Assembly: GCF_027482425.1 (NCBI RefSeq)
Contig: NZ_JAIXWA010000050.1
Coordinates: 1 to 39,974, forward strand
Reading direction: 5' to 3'
Source: Flavobacterium sp.
Lineage (GTDB): Bacteria; Bacteroidota; Bacteroidia; Flavobacteriales; Flavobacteriaceae
DNA length: 39,974 nucleotides
The notes under the pieces are model-generated. The model ran no database searches. It was not told the origin of the DNA and saw only the letters and a program-made list of their open reading frames with translations. Made by a program: the position numbers and the translations under genes. Position 1 is the first letter of the stretch; each line of letters begins with the position of its first letter. Positions 30,393 through 37,886 of the stretch are shown in pieces.

Positions 30393-32438
30393 ATGAAATA
30401 TAAAATTGCAGTTTTTTTTTTTTTTTTTTTGATAACACTAAGCAGTCAAACGCCCCAAGACAGTCTTCCCAAAGGTACGACACAATTGGATGAAATTGTA
30501 GTGTCGGGAACCTTAAAACCTGTAAAACGGCTCGAGAACGCGGTACCCGTAGAAATCATTACGTCGACTTTTTTAAAACAAAACCCAACGTCAAATTTGG
30601 TAGATGCCTTGCAAAATGCCAACGGATTGCGTCCGCAAAACAATTGCAATGTTTGCAACACCTATGATATTCGCATCAATGGTATGGAAGGCGCTTATAC
30701 CATGGTCACTATTGACGGAATGCCCATTGTCAGTGCGTTGGGAACCGTTTACGGCCTCTCAGGAATTCCCACTTCCATGATTGAACGCATTGAAGTCGTC
30801 AAAGGGCCCGCCTCCTCCCTATATGGTAGTGAAGCGGTTGCTGGGTTACTCAACATAATCACCAAAAGACCCGAAAACCATAAACGTTTTACCGGAAACT
30901 TTTTTACTACCTCATGGTGGGAGCACAATCTAGATTTAGGCTACCGTTTGGGCTCAAAAAAATCAGGAAACGGATTGCTAGGCGTCAATTACGTGCATGC
31001 TCAAAATAAGGTGGATGAAAACCGCGATAATTTTACTGATGTCGCCCTGCAACACCGCATGGCGCTTTTTGGAAAATGGAATTTCAATCGGAAAAGCGGC
31101 AAAGCGTTTCAATGGGTAGGACGGTATTTGTATGAAGACCGATGGGGCGGGCAAATGCAATGGAATTCTTCATTTCGCGGAGGCGACCAAGTCTATGGGG
31201 AAAGTATTTACACCTCGCGCTATGAACTTCTCGGTTTGTATGAACTGCCTACCGAAGAAAAAATTAAAATACAATACTCCTGGATTGGTCATGACCAAAA
31301 TTCAGTATATGGGAATTCGGTATACCTCGCCCAACAAAACATTGGGTTTGTGCAAGCGCTTTGGGACAAACAAATGGGGAACCACTCGCTTCTAACGGGA
31401 ACAGCCTATCGCTATCAATTTTACAACGATAATACGCCCGCTACAGCGCAACCGAATCACATGCATATTGGAAGTTTTTTTGTGCAAGATGATTGGACCT
31501 GGAGTGCCAAAACGGGAGCGCTCCTTGGCATGCGCTATGATTACAATTCGGCTCACGGCTCCATTTTTACGCCGCGAATCGCTTTAAAATGGAAGCCTGC
31601 TCCCAACGCCGTGATGCGGTTTAACTTGGGAACCGGTTTTCGCGTCGTCAATCTTTTTACCGAAGATCATCAAGCGTTGTCGGGTGCTCGGGATGTGATT
31701 TTGGCTGAATCCTTGCGCCCCGATACCTCGTACAATGCCAATTGGAATTACTTACACAAGTGGTCGACGAGTAATGCTGGCACCTTTGTCATAGAAGCCT
31801 CCACATGGTTGACGTATTTCACCAACCGTATCTTACCCGATTACGATACCAATCCCAATGCCATTATTTATAAAAATTTGGACGGCGACATGCGCATGTG
31901 GGGCAGCGGCTTGCAAGGCGATTGGATCAGTCCGTTTGGCATTACGGCCTCGCTTGGATTTAACCTCTATCGCCCAACGGTTCGGCAAGAAGGACGTGAA
32001 TTTCAACCCTTATTTGCCGAACGTTATGGGGCCAATTGGTCGATTGCCTTTACCCCGAGAAACAGCAAATGGACCATCGATTACACAGGAAACCTCACCG
32101 GCCCCATGCGCTTGCCACTGCTCGGCCCCTTAGATCCACGACGGGAATATTCCTTGCCGTTCAGCATTCAAAACATTCAATTGACCTACAAAGGTTGGCA
32201 TCGTTTTGAAATCTATGGCGGAGTGAAAAACCTACTCAACTGGACCCCCAATCGCGGAAATCCGTTTTTGATTGCACGCGCCAACGATCCATTTGACCAA
32301 AACGTGCAATTTGACAGCAATGGTATGGCTTTGCCCACGCCCGACAACCCGTTTGGTCTGACCTTTGACCCTACGTATGCCTACGGTCCTAATCAAGGGA
32401 TACGCTGTTTTATAGGAGTTCGTTTTCATTGGGATTAA
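30393..32438 (+). CDS. TonB-dependent outer-membrane receptor with Cys-containing plug and poly-T signal-peptide tract
   Basis: 681 residues from the ATG at 30393; a TTG 18 nt upstream overlaps the -7 element and is rejected. The signal peptide (MKYKIAVFFFFFLITLSSQ) is encoded across 19 consecutive T. A TonB-box-like DEIVVSGT (33-40) comes next. The plug (about 45-160) has NNCNVCNTYDIRINGMEGAY with Cys85 and Cys88, and ERIEVVKGPASSLYGSEAVAGLLNIITKRP, as in CirA/FepA-type receptors. The barrel ends GVRFHWD. Divergent from the metal repressor and under two palindromes, so it probably imports a metal chelate under metal limitation. Confidence 0.92.
   Translation: MKYKIAVFFFFFLITLSSQTPQDSLPKGTTQLDEIVVSGTLKPVKRLENAVPVEIITSTFLKQNPTSNLVDALQNANGLRPQNNCNVCNTYDIRINGMEGAYTMVTIDGMPIVSALGTVYGLSGIPTSMIERIEVVKGPASSLYGSEAVAGLLNIITKRPENHKRFTGNFFTTSWWEHNLDLGYRLGSKKSGNGLLGVNYVHAQNKVDENRDNFTDVALQHRMALFGKWNFNRKSGKAFQWVGRYLYEDRWGGQMQWNSSFRGGDQVYGESIYTSRYELLGLYELPTEEKIKIQYSWIGHDQNSVYGNSVYLAQQNIGFVQALWDKQMGNHSLLTGTAYRYQFYNDNTPATAQPNHMHIGSFFVQDDWTWSAKTGALLGMRYDYNSAHGSIFTPRIALKWKPAPNAVMRFNLGTGFRVVNLFTEDHQALSGARDVILAESLRPDTSYNANWNYLHKWSTSNAGTFVIEASTWLTYFTNRILPDYDTNPNAIIYKNLDGDMRMWGSGLQGDWISPFGITASLGFNLYRPTVRQEGREFQPLFAERYGANWSIAFTPRNSKWTIDYTGNLTGPMRLPLLGPLDPRREYSLPFSIQNIQLTYKGWHRFEIYGGVKNLLNWTPNRGNPFLIARANDPFDQNVQFDSNGMALPTPDNPFGLTFDPTYAYGPNQGIRCFIGVRFHWD
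30412..30430 (+). repeat. Homopolymer of 19 T inside the receptor's signal-peptide codons
   Basis: Nineteen consecutive T (end of Val7, five Phe codons, start of Leu13). A gain or loss of one T shifts the frame before the signal peptide ends. Only tracts of 16, 19 or 22 T, and so on, keep the downstream frame. Confidence 0.92.
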
Positions 32439-32471
32439 CAAATGTTTGGGCAAAAGGGCAGCGGTTTTTGT

Positions 32472-32479
32472 TACCTTTG
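32472..32479 (+). promoter_or_regulatory. -7 promoter element for lycopene cyclase
   Basis: TACCTTTG (TAnnTTTG), with TTTG at 32445-32448 as a possible -33 (23-bp spacer). It ends only 4 nt before the GTG start at 32484, so the transcript may be leaderless. Confidence 0.6.
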
Positions 32480-32483
32480 AATC

Positions 32484-33623
32484 GTGCAACATTTTCATTA
32501 CATCTTCACGGGATCCGGACTCGCGGCTTTATTGACCGTTCGAGAAATGATGCAGCATCCCTTTTTTCAGGATAAAAAAATCCTCTTACTCGATGCCGAT
32601 GCCAAAAAAACGAACGATCGCACCTGGTGTTTTTGGGATGAAAAAAAACATTTTGAAAATATACAACACAATGCTTGGGATGCAGCCGTGTTTGCCGATG
32701 CTGATTTTGAGCGTCGTTTTGCGATGGCACCTTACACGTATCGGATGATTCGGGGAGTGGATTTTTACCAAACGACCTTTCAAGAAATTGCGCTTTATTC
32801 TAACATTACAATACGGCAAGAAAAAGTAATAGATTTTCAAGAATTGGGAAACCATTGTTTGGTTAAAACCGAAAACCAAAGCTTTACCAGCAACTACGTT
32901 TTCAATTCCATTTTCAACCCCGAACCGTTAGTTTCACAAAAGAAATTTCCCTTAGTGCACCAACATTTTGTAGGTTGGTTTGTCCAAACCGAAGCGCCCG
33001 TTTTTAATCCCGATTGCGCTACTTTTATGGATTTTTCGGTACCTCAAAAGGAGAATACCCGATTCATGTATGTACTGCCCACCAGCGAAAAAGAGGCTTT
33101 ATTGGAGTTTACCTTATTTTCGGCCAACCTGCTCCAGCGCGAGGAATATGAAATGGAAATTAAAGCCTATTTAGAACGCTTGGGCGTTATCAACTACACC
33201 ATCACAGAAACTGAACAAGGCAACATCCCGATGACCTGTTATCCCTTTTGGAAACACAATACCGAACGCATCTTGCACATCGGTTCGGCAGGCGGTTGGA
33301 CAAAAGCAAGTACAGGCTATACGTTTAAAAATGCCCTCAAAAAATCAAAGGTATTGGTTGATTTTTTAACACAAAACAACGACCTGCGAAAATTTCAAAC
33401 CTTGAATCGTTTTTGGTGTTACGATTTACTCCTGATCGATATTTTATTTCACCAAAATAAAGTCGGAAGTTCAATCTTCGCGAGTATGTTTCGCAAAGGA
33501 AAAGTGGATACCATCTTTAAATTTTTGGATGAAGAAACCACTTTTTTAGAAGATTTAAACATTATTTTACGTTGTCCCAAGACTTTGTTTTTAAAAGCCT
33601 TGTGGCATCGCTTTTTTGGATAA
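32484..33623 (+). CDS. crtY: Lycopene beta-cyclase (CrtY type)
   Basis: 379 residues. A FAD/NAD-binding fold opens with GSGLAALL (10-17). Conserved lycopene cyclase segments are NDRTWCFW (about 44-51), PMTCYP and GSAGGWTKASTGYTF. It converts lycopene to beta-carotene at the membrane in the carotenoid/zeaxanthin route that gives flavobacteria their yellow-orange colour. The other carotenoid genes (crtB, crtI, crtZ) are not in the window. The start is GTG; the next Met codons (residues 22-23) would remove the FAD motif. The promoter -7 element lies only 4 nt upstream. Confidence 0.92.
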   Translation: MQHFHYIFTGSGLAALLTVREMMQHPFFQDKKILLLDADAKKTNDRTWCFWDEKKHFENIQHNAWDAAVFADADFERRFAMAPYTYRMIRGVDFYQTTFQEIALYSNITIRQEKVIDFQELGNHCLVKTENQSFTSNYVFNSIFNPEPLVSQKKFPLVHQHFVGWFVQTEAPVFNPDCATFMDFSVPQKENTRFMYVLPTSEKEALLEFTLFSANLLQREEYEMEIKAYLERLGVINYTITETEQGNIPMTCYPFWKHNTERILHIGSAGGWTKASTGYTFKNALKKSKVLVDFLTQNNDLRKFQTLNRFWCYDLLLIDILFHQNKVGSSIFASMFRKGKVDTIFKFLDEETTFLEDLNIILRCPKTLFLKALWHRFFG

Positions 33624-33685
33624 TAACCAACACATTTATAACAAATCTTTATCGTTTGTTGGAAAATTTTAATTTGAAAAGGTTG

Positions 33686-33693
33686 TACCTTTG
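33686..33693 (+). promoter_or_regulatory. -7 promoter element for the bacilliredoxin gene
   Basis: TACCTTTG (TAnnTTTG), 28 bp before the ATG at 33722. Confidence 0.6.
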
Positions 33694-33721
33694 TTGCACA
33701 TTAACGTAATAGAAAATCATT

Positions 33722-34132
33722 ATGTATCCAGAAGAAATGGTAAACCCCATGCGTGCAGAATTAAAGGACGCAGGTTTTCAAAACTTATATACTGCCGATG
33801 CGGTAGAAAATGCAATTAAACAAAACGGCACCACCTTGGTTGTAGTAAACTCCGTATGTGGCTGTGCCGCGCGTAATGCGCGTCCGGGCGCAAAAATGAG
33901 TTTGGATGGCGATAAAAAACCCGATCAATTGATTACGGTTTTTGCCGGTGTCGATCGCGAAGCGGTGGACACAGCACGTCAACACATGTTCCCGTTCCCT
34001 CCATCATCGCCGAGCATGGCGTTGTTCAAAGACGGTGAATTGGTTCATATGTTGGAACGTCACCACATCGAAGGACGTCCTGCTGAAATGATTGCAGAAA
34101 ACTTAAAAGACGCGTACAGCGAATTCTGTTAA
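33722..34132 (+). CDS. Bacilliredoxin BrxA/BrxB family (YphP/YqiW)
   Basis: 136 residues, the normal family length. Thioredoxin-like fold with the CGC redox motif (Cys46-Gly47-Cys48, SVCGCAA), MYPEEMVNPMRAEL at the N-terminus, and the conserved FPPSSPSMALFKDGELVHMLERHHIEGR. In Firmicutes these proteins remove bacillithiol from mixed disulphides (de-bacillithiolation). Many Bacteroidota encode the family, and some make bacillithiol. It is monocistronic with its own promoter and strong terminator. Confidence 0.93.
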   Translation: MYPEEMVNPMRAELKDAGFQNLYTADAVENAIKQNGTTLVVVNSVCGCAARNARPGAKMSLDGDKKPDQLITVFAGVDREAVDTARQHMFPFPPSSPSMALFKDGELVHMLERHHIEGRPAEMIAENLKDAYSEFC

Positions 34133-34155
34133 GCGTTTTTAAAACAAAACAACAA

Positions 34156-34186
34156 CCCTCAATGGCTAACCGTTGGGGGTTTTTTT
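34156..34186 (+). terminator. Rho-independent terminator after the bacilliredoxin gene
   Basis: CCCTCAATGG (34156-34165) pairs with CCGTTGGGGG (34170-34179) with a CTAA loop and two G-T pairs, followed by seven T. Confidence 0.92.
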
Positions 34187-34297
34187 GTGGTAAATAAAGA
34201 ATACTTTCTTCTCCATTTATCCTTTTGATAGTATCAAATGATTCTATGGGACAACGAATTTTCATTTTCAAAAAGTGCTCCTTCATAGCACGGTGCG

Positions 34298-34359
34298 CAA
34301 GGGATAGCAGCGAAAATCCTTTTGGGTTTCCCAAAAGATTGTAGCGGATAGCCCGACCC
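34298..34359. repeat. Dispersed palindromic element, copy C
   Basis: The core is a perfect 8-bp stem: CTTTTGGG (34319-34326), TTT, CCCAAAAG (34330-34337). The flanks GGGATAGCAGCGAAAATC and ATTGTAGCGGATAGCCCGACCC match the minus strand of copy B and more loosely copy A. Boundaries approximate. Confidence 0.65.
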
Positions 34360-34379
34360 CTTGGGGATGCGCCCAAATC

Positions 34380-34409
34380 TTGGAGAATTCAAATAAAACA
34401 ATACCTTTG
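34380..34409 (+). promoter_or_regulatory. Promoter of trhO
   Basis: TTG (34380-34382), a 19-bp spacer, then TACCTTTG (34402-34409), a good Bacteroidota -33/-7 pair. Confidence 0.7.
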
Positions 34410-34462
34410 CGCTCGAATTCCGCCATTGTGAATTCATTTATCTCACTTAATACGTTTATAGC

Positions 34463-35827
34463 ATGCAACTGTACAACACATTAAGCGCAGAGGAAAGAGC
34501 TCAATTAATTGAAGAAGCGGGTCAACAACGGTTGACATTATCTTTCTATGCGTACGCCAAAATCGAAGATCCCAAAAAATTTCGCGACGATTTATTTTTA
34601 GCCTGGAACGCCTTGGATGCGTTGGGTCGTATATACGTAGCCCACGAAGGAATTAATGCCCAAATGAGTGTTCCCGCCGAGCATTTCGAGGCCTTTCGGG
34701 AAACCTTGGAAGCCTATGATTTCATGCATGGGATTCGGTTAAATGTAGCCGTGGAGCAAGATGATTTCTCTTTTTTGAAATTGACGATTAAAGTGCGTCA
34801 CAAAATTGTAGCCGACGGATTAAACGATGAGACTTTTGATGTGACCAACAAAGGCGTGCACTTGAATGCCCGCGAATTCAATGCGATTTTGGACGATCCG
34901 AATACGATTGTGGTAGATTTTCGCAACCACTACGAAAGTGAAGTGGGTCATTTTAAAGGTGCGATTACGCCGGATGTGGAAACGTTTCGCGAATCGTTGC
35001 CGATTATCAATGAGCAATTAAAAGATTTTAAAGAAAATAAAAACCTCGTGATGTATTGCACCGGCGGTATTCGTTGTGAAAAAGCGAGTGCGTACTACAA
35101 GCATCAGGGTTTTAAAAATGTATTCCAATTGGAAGGCGGCATTATCAACTATGCCAAACAAATCAAAGAAGAAGGATTAGAAAGCAAGTTTATTGGAAAG
35201 AATTTTGTGTTTGACCATCGTTTGGGCGAGCGCATCACTGATGATATTATTGCACAATGTCACCAATGCGGGAAACCCTGTGACGATCATACCAATTGCG
35301 TAAACGACGGCTGTCATTTGTTATTTATTCAATGTGACGAATGTAAGGCCGCGATGGAAAATTGTTGTTCGCAAGAATGCCTGGACACCATTCATCTTCC
35401 TTTGGCAGAGCAAGTAAAATTGCGCAAAGGAATCCAAGTGGGCAACAAAGTCTTCCGCAAGGGGAAATCTGAAAAACTAAAATTCAAACATGCAGGTGAA
35501 TTACCTGAAGTACCGCTTGCAAAAGCGACAACGGATATTCGCCAAAAAATCAACCCGAAACATCGGGTAAAAAAAACACTTCTCGGCAAAGTTGCGCATA
35601 ACTATGTAAAAGCCGGTATCGGTTTGGTAGAAATGCAACACGGCGCACTGCAAAACGGCGATCGCATCCTTATTGTGGGTCCGACCACCGGCGAAATGGA
35701 ACTTACCCTTTCCCAGATGCACGTCAATGGTGTTGCGGGAACAATGGCACAAGCGGGCGACAAAGTTACCTTTACCGTTCCGTCACGGGTTCGCTTATCC
35801 GACAAAGTGTATTTGATTTTAAACTAA
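34463..35827 (+). CDS. trhO: TrhO-type tRNA U34 hydroxylase (rhodanese family) with extra C-terminal barrel domain
   Basis: 454 residues. Residues about 1-110 are the YceA/UPF0176 N-terminal domain (LTLSFYAYAKIEDPKKFRDDL, GRIYVAHEGINAQMS). Next is a rhodanese domain (about 130-235) with active-site Cys199 in CTGGIRC, then a Cys-rich segment (about 264-310). That much equals standard TrhO (about 320-350 aa), which hydroxylates uridine 34 of tRNA with O2. From about 373 to the end there is an added domain (LLGKVAHNYVKAGIGLVEM, LQNGDRILIVGPTTGEMELTLSQM, AGDKVTFTV) resembling the EF-Tu domain-2-like barrel at the C-terminus of U32 peptidase-family proteins, which includes TrhP of the parallel O2-independent pathway. 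Confidence 0.9.
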   Translation: MQLYNTLSAEERAQLIEEAGQQRLTLSFYAYAKIEDPKKFRDDLFLAWNALDALGRIYVAHEGINAQMSVPAEHFEAFRETLEAYDFMHGIRLNVAVEQDDFSFLKLTIKVRHKIVADGLNDETFDVTNKGVHLNAREFNAILDDPNTIVVDFRNHYESEVGHFKGAITPDVETFRESLPIINEQLKDFKENKNLVMYCTGGIRCEKASAYYKHQGFKNVFQLEGGIINYAKQIKEEGLESKFIGKNFVFDHRLGERITDDIIAQCHQCGKPCDDHTNCVNDGCHLLFIQCDECKAAMENCCSQECLDTIHLPLAEQVKLRKGIQVGNKVFRKGKSEKLKFKHAGELPEVPLAKATTDIRQKINPKHRVKKTLLGKVAHNYVKAGIGLVEMQHGALQNGDRILIVGPTTGEMELTLSQMHVNGVAGTMAQAGDKVTFTVPSRVRLSDKVYLILN

Positions 35828-35844
35828 AAAAATACCTTGCTTTT

Positions 35845-35876
35845 TCGCCTGATTTCGCTGAGAGTCGGGCGATTTT
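35845..35876 (+). terminator. Probable terminator after trhO
   Basis: TCGCCTGA (35845-35852) pairs with TCGGGCGA (35865-35872; one G-T pair) across a 12-nt loop, followed by TTTT. The T-run is short, so strength is moderate. Confidence 0.6.
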
Positions 35877-35926
35877 GTTGAAAACACCTTCCCCCTTTTT
35901 TGCATTTTCCATAATTGAAAAAATAC

Positions 35927-35934
35927 TATCTTTA
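35927..35934 (+). promoter_or_regulatory. Possible -7 element for the PSP1-gldH unit
   Basis: TATCTTTA, one mismatch to TAnnTTTG, with TTTG at 35899-35902 as a distant -33 (24-bp spacer). It implies a 55-60 nt leader. Confidence 0.4.
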
Positions 35935-35943
35935 CAAACGAAT

Positions 35944-35958
35944 CGTTTAGGGTAAACG
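35944..35958 (+). repeat. Perfect 15-bp hairpin in the leader of the PSP1 gene
   Basis: CGTTTA-GGG-TAAACG, 6-bp arms. It would lie at the 5' end of the mRNA, or act as a small operator, just downstream of the proposed -7 element. Confidence 0.5.
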
Positions 35959-35999
35959 TAGTCGATGGATTACTGTCGACGATCAATATATATTTTCTT

Positions 36000-37415
36000 A
36001 TGGCATGTACAAACTGTTCCTGTGGTTCGTCAAAAAGTGACGGGGCCAAAGGATGTGGAAATAATGGCACTTGCGGCGCCAATAGCTGCAACAAACTTAC
36101 AGTCTTTGATTGGTTAGCCAACATGAGTCTCCCTTCAGGGGAAGCCCCGTTTGACTGTGTGGAAGTTCGTTTCAAAAACGGGCGTAAAGAATTTTACCGC
36201 AATACGGAAAAACTTACGTTAAGCATCGGCGATATTGTGGCAACAGAGTCATCTCCGGGACATGATGTAGGCATAGTGACCTTGACGGGGGAATTGGTTA
36301 AAATTCAAATGAAAAAAAAGGGCGTCGATCACAATTCGGCAGAAGTACTAAAAGTATATCGAAAAGCCTCTCAAAAAGATATTGACATTTGGAGTGCCGC
36401 GCGCGATCGCGAGGAGCCGATGAAGGTTCGCGCTCGTGAATTGGCAATTCGTTTGAATTTGGAAATGAAAATTTCGGATATTGAATTCCAAGGTGATGGT
36501 TCCAAAGCTACTTTTTACTACACCGCCAATGATCGGGTGGATTTCCGTCAGTTGATTAAGGATTACGCTTCTGAGTTTAAGATTCGTATCGAAATGAAGC
36601 AGGTTGGTTTTCGTCAAGAGGCTTCGCGCTTGGGCGGAATTGGATCCTGTGGACGCGAATTGTGTTGCTCGACATGGTTGACGGATTTCCGCAGTGTCAA
36701 TACTTCGGCGGCGCGCTACCAACAATTATCGTTGAACCCGCAGAAATTGGCTGGGCAATGCGGTAAATTGAAGTGTTGTCTCAATTTTGAATTAGACACC
36801 TACATGGATGCTTTGCGTGACTTTCCCGATTACGAAACCAAATTGAAAACGGAGAAAGGCGATGCGGTTTGTCAAAAACAAGATATCTTCAAAGGATTGA
36901 TGTGGTATGCCTATACCGATAATTTTGCCGCTTGGCATGTGTTGAGTGCCGAACAAGTGAAGGAAATTATGGCCATCAACAAAGATGGAGGTCTCGCTTC
37001 AGCCTTAGAAGATTATGCGGTTGAAGTGGAGCAAGAAGTTGAAAAAACATACAACAATGTGGTCGGACAAGAGAGTATCACTCGATTTGACCAACCCAAA
37101 AAGAAAAACCGAAATAAGAGCAAAAACCGAAATAAAGGGAATGGGCGAGAAGGCGCCGTTGTAGAAGGCCAACCCCGTGCGGTGAGTCCGGATAAAAATC
37201 AAGGACAAAGAAACAATCAATCGCAACGCAACCATCAAAACCGTCCTGCACAACAGCAGGCACAACCTAAAGATAATTCAGGAGTCCAATCACAAGGGCA
37301 ATCCAACACAGGCGAACAACGCGCAAACAATCGCAACAAACGGAACAAAAAACGTTCTGGAAACAGAAATCGAGGCAATTCGAATGAGAGCAAAAACAAT
37401 GAAGGTACGAACTAG
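36000..37415 (+). CDS. PSP1 domain protein (RicT/YaaT-like) with basic low-complexity tail
   Basis: 471 residues. A Cys-rich N-terminus (MACTNCSCGSSK, then CGNNGTCGANSC) precedes a PSP1 core (about 50-290) with the conserved GRELCCSTWL and GQCGKLKCCLNFELDTY. In Bacillus subtilis the homologue RicT (YaaT) works in the RicAFT complex that affects RNase Y-dependent mRNA maturation and has Fe-S clusters. Here no RicA/RicF partners are adjacent. Residues about 365-471 are a disordered Asn/Arg/Lys/Gln tail (KKKNRNKSKNRNKGNG, NRNKRNKKRSGNRNRGN), not part of standard RicT and plausibly RNA-binding. It overlaps gldH by 17 bp. Confidence 0.9.
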   Translation: MACTNCSCGSSKSDGAKGCGNNGTCGANSCNKLTVFDWLANMSLPSGEAPFDCVEVRFKNGRKEFYRNTEKLTLSIGDIVATESSPGHDVGIVTLTGELVKIQMKKKGVDHNSAEVLKVYRKASQKDIDIWSAARDREEPMKVRARELAIRLNLEMKISDIEFQGDGSKATFYYTANDRVDFRQLIKDYASEFKIRIEMKQVGFRQEASRLGGIGSCGRELCCSTWLTDFRSVNTSAARYQQLSLNPQKLAGQCGKLKCCLNFELDTYMDALRDFPDYETKLKTEKGDAVCQKQDIFKGLMWYAYTDNFAAWHVLSAEQVKEIMAINKDGGLASALEDYAVEVEQEVEKTYNNVVGQESITRFDQPKKKNRNKSKNRNKGNGREGAVVEGQPRAVSPDKNQGQRNNQSQRNHQNRPAQQQAQPKDNSGVQSQGQSNTGEQRANNRNKRNKKRSGNRNRGNSNESKNNEGTN

Positions 37416-37884
37416 TTTACTCTTTTTAGGGCTGTTGATAAGTTGCGCATCGTGCGACAAAAACGGCGTATTTGACGAATACAAATCGGTGGGCAATGCT
37501 TGGCACAAAGACAGTATTGTTCATTTTAACTTACCTAAGTTGGAGGCCGGAAAAAAATACAACTTGTTTTTGAATGTGCGCGACAACAAAGACTATCCGT
37601 TTGACAACCTTTTTGTGATTGTTTCACTTGAGCAACCCAATCGAAAAGTCTTGGTGGATACCCTAGAATACAAAATGGCGCATCCTGATGGAAGCTTGAT
37701 GGGCGATGGTTTTAGCGATCTCAAAGAAAATAAGCTTTTTTACAAAGAGAAGTTCACTTTCGACCAAAAAGGAAACTATAAAGTACATATTCAACATGCC
37801 TTACGAGAAACCGGAAAAGTTCCTGGGGTCGAGCGTTTAAATGGCATTACGGAAGTTGGATTTAGAATAGAAACGACCGAATAA
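37399..37884 (+). CDS. gldH: Gliding motility lipoprotein GldH
   Basis: 161 residues from the ATG at 37399; an in-frame ATG 15 nt earlier is possible but would add a charged leader. The lipoprotein signal ends LISCASC; Cys16 in LISC, or Cys19 in CASC, is lipidated. Mature GldH features follow: VFDEYKSVGNAWHKDSIVHFNLP, NLFLNVRDNKDYPFDNLFVIV, HPDGSLMGDGFSDLKENKLFYKE and a C-terminal IQHALRE segment. GldH is needed for gliding in Flavobacterium johnsoniae, and gld genes are linked to the type IX secretion machinery. The start lies inside the 3' end of the PSP1 gene, and the penicillin-binding protein starts 2 nt after it, giving a three-gene operon. Confidence 0.93.
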   Translation: MKVRTSLLFLGLLISCASCDKNGVFDEYKSVGNAWHKDSIVHFNLPKLEAGKKYNLFLNVRDNKDYPFDNLFVIVSLEQPNRKVLVDTLEYKMAHPDGSLMGDGFSDLKENKLFYKEKFTFDQKGNYKVHIQHALRETGKVPGVERLNGITEVGFRIETTE

Positions 37885-37886
37885 TT

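Larger units (their letters stand above)
34187..34462. other. Intergenic region between the bacilliredoxin gene and trhO
   Basis: About 275 bp without a gene. It carries copy C of the dispersed repeat (about 34298-34359) and the trhO promoter (34380-34409), leaving a leader of roughly 50 nt. Minus-strand open frames over this region run through the repeat and are not credible. Confidence 0.7.
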
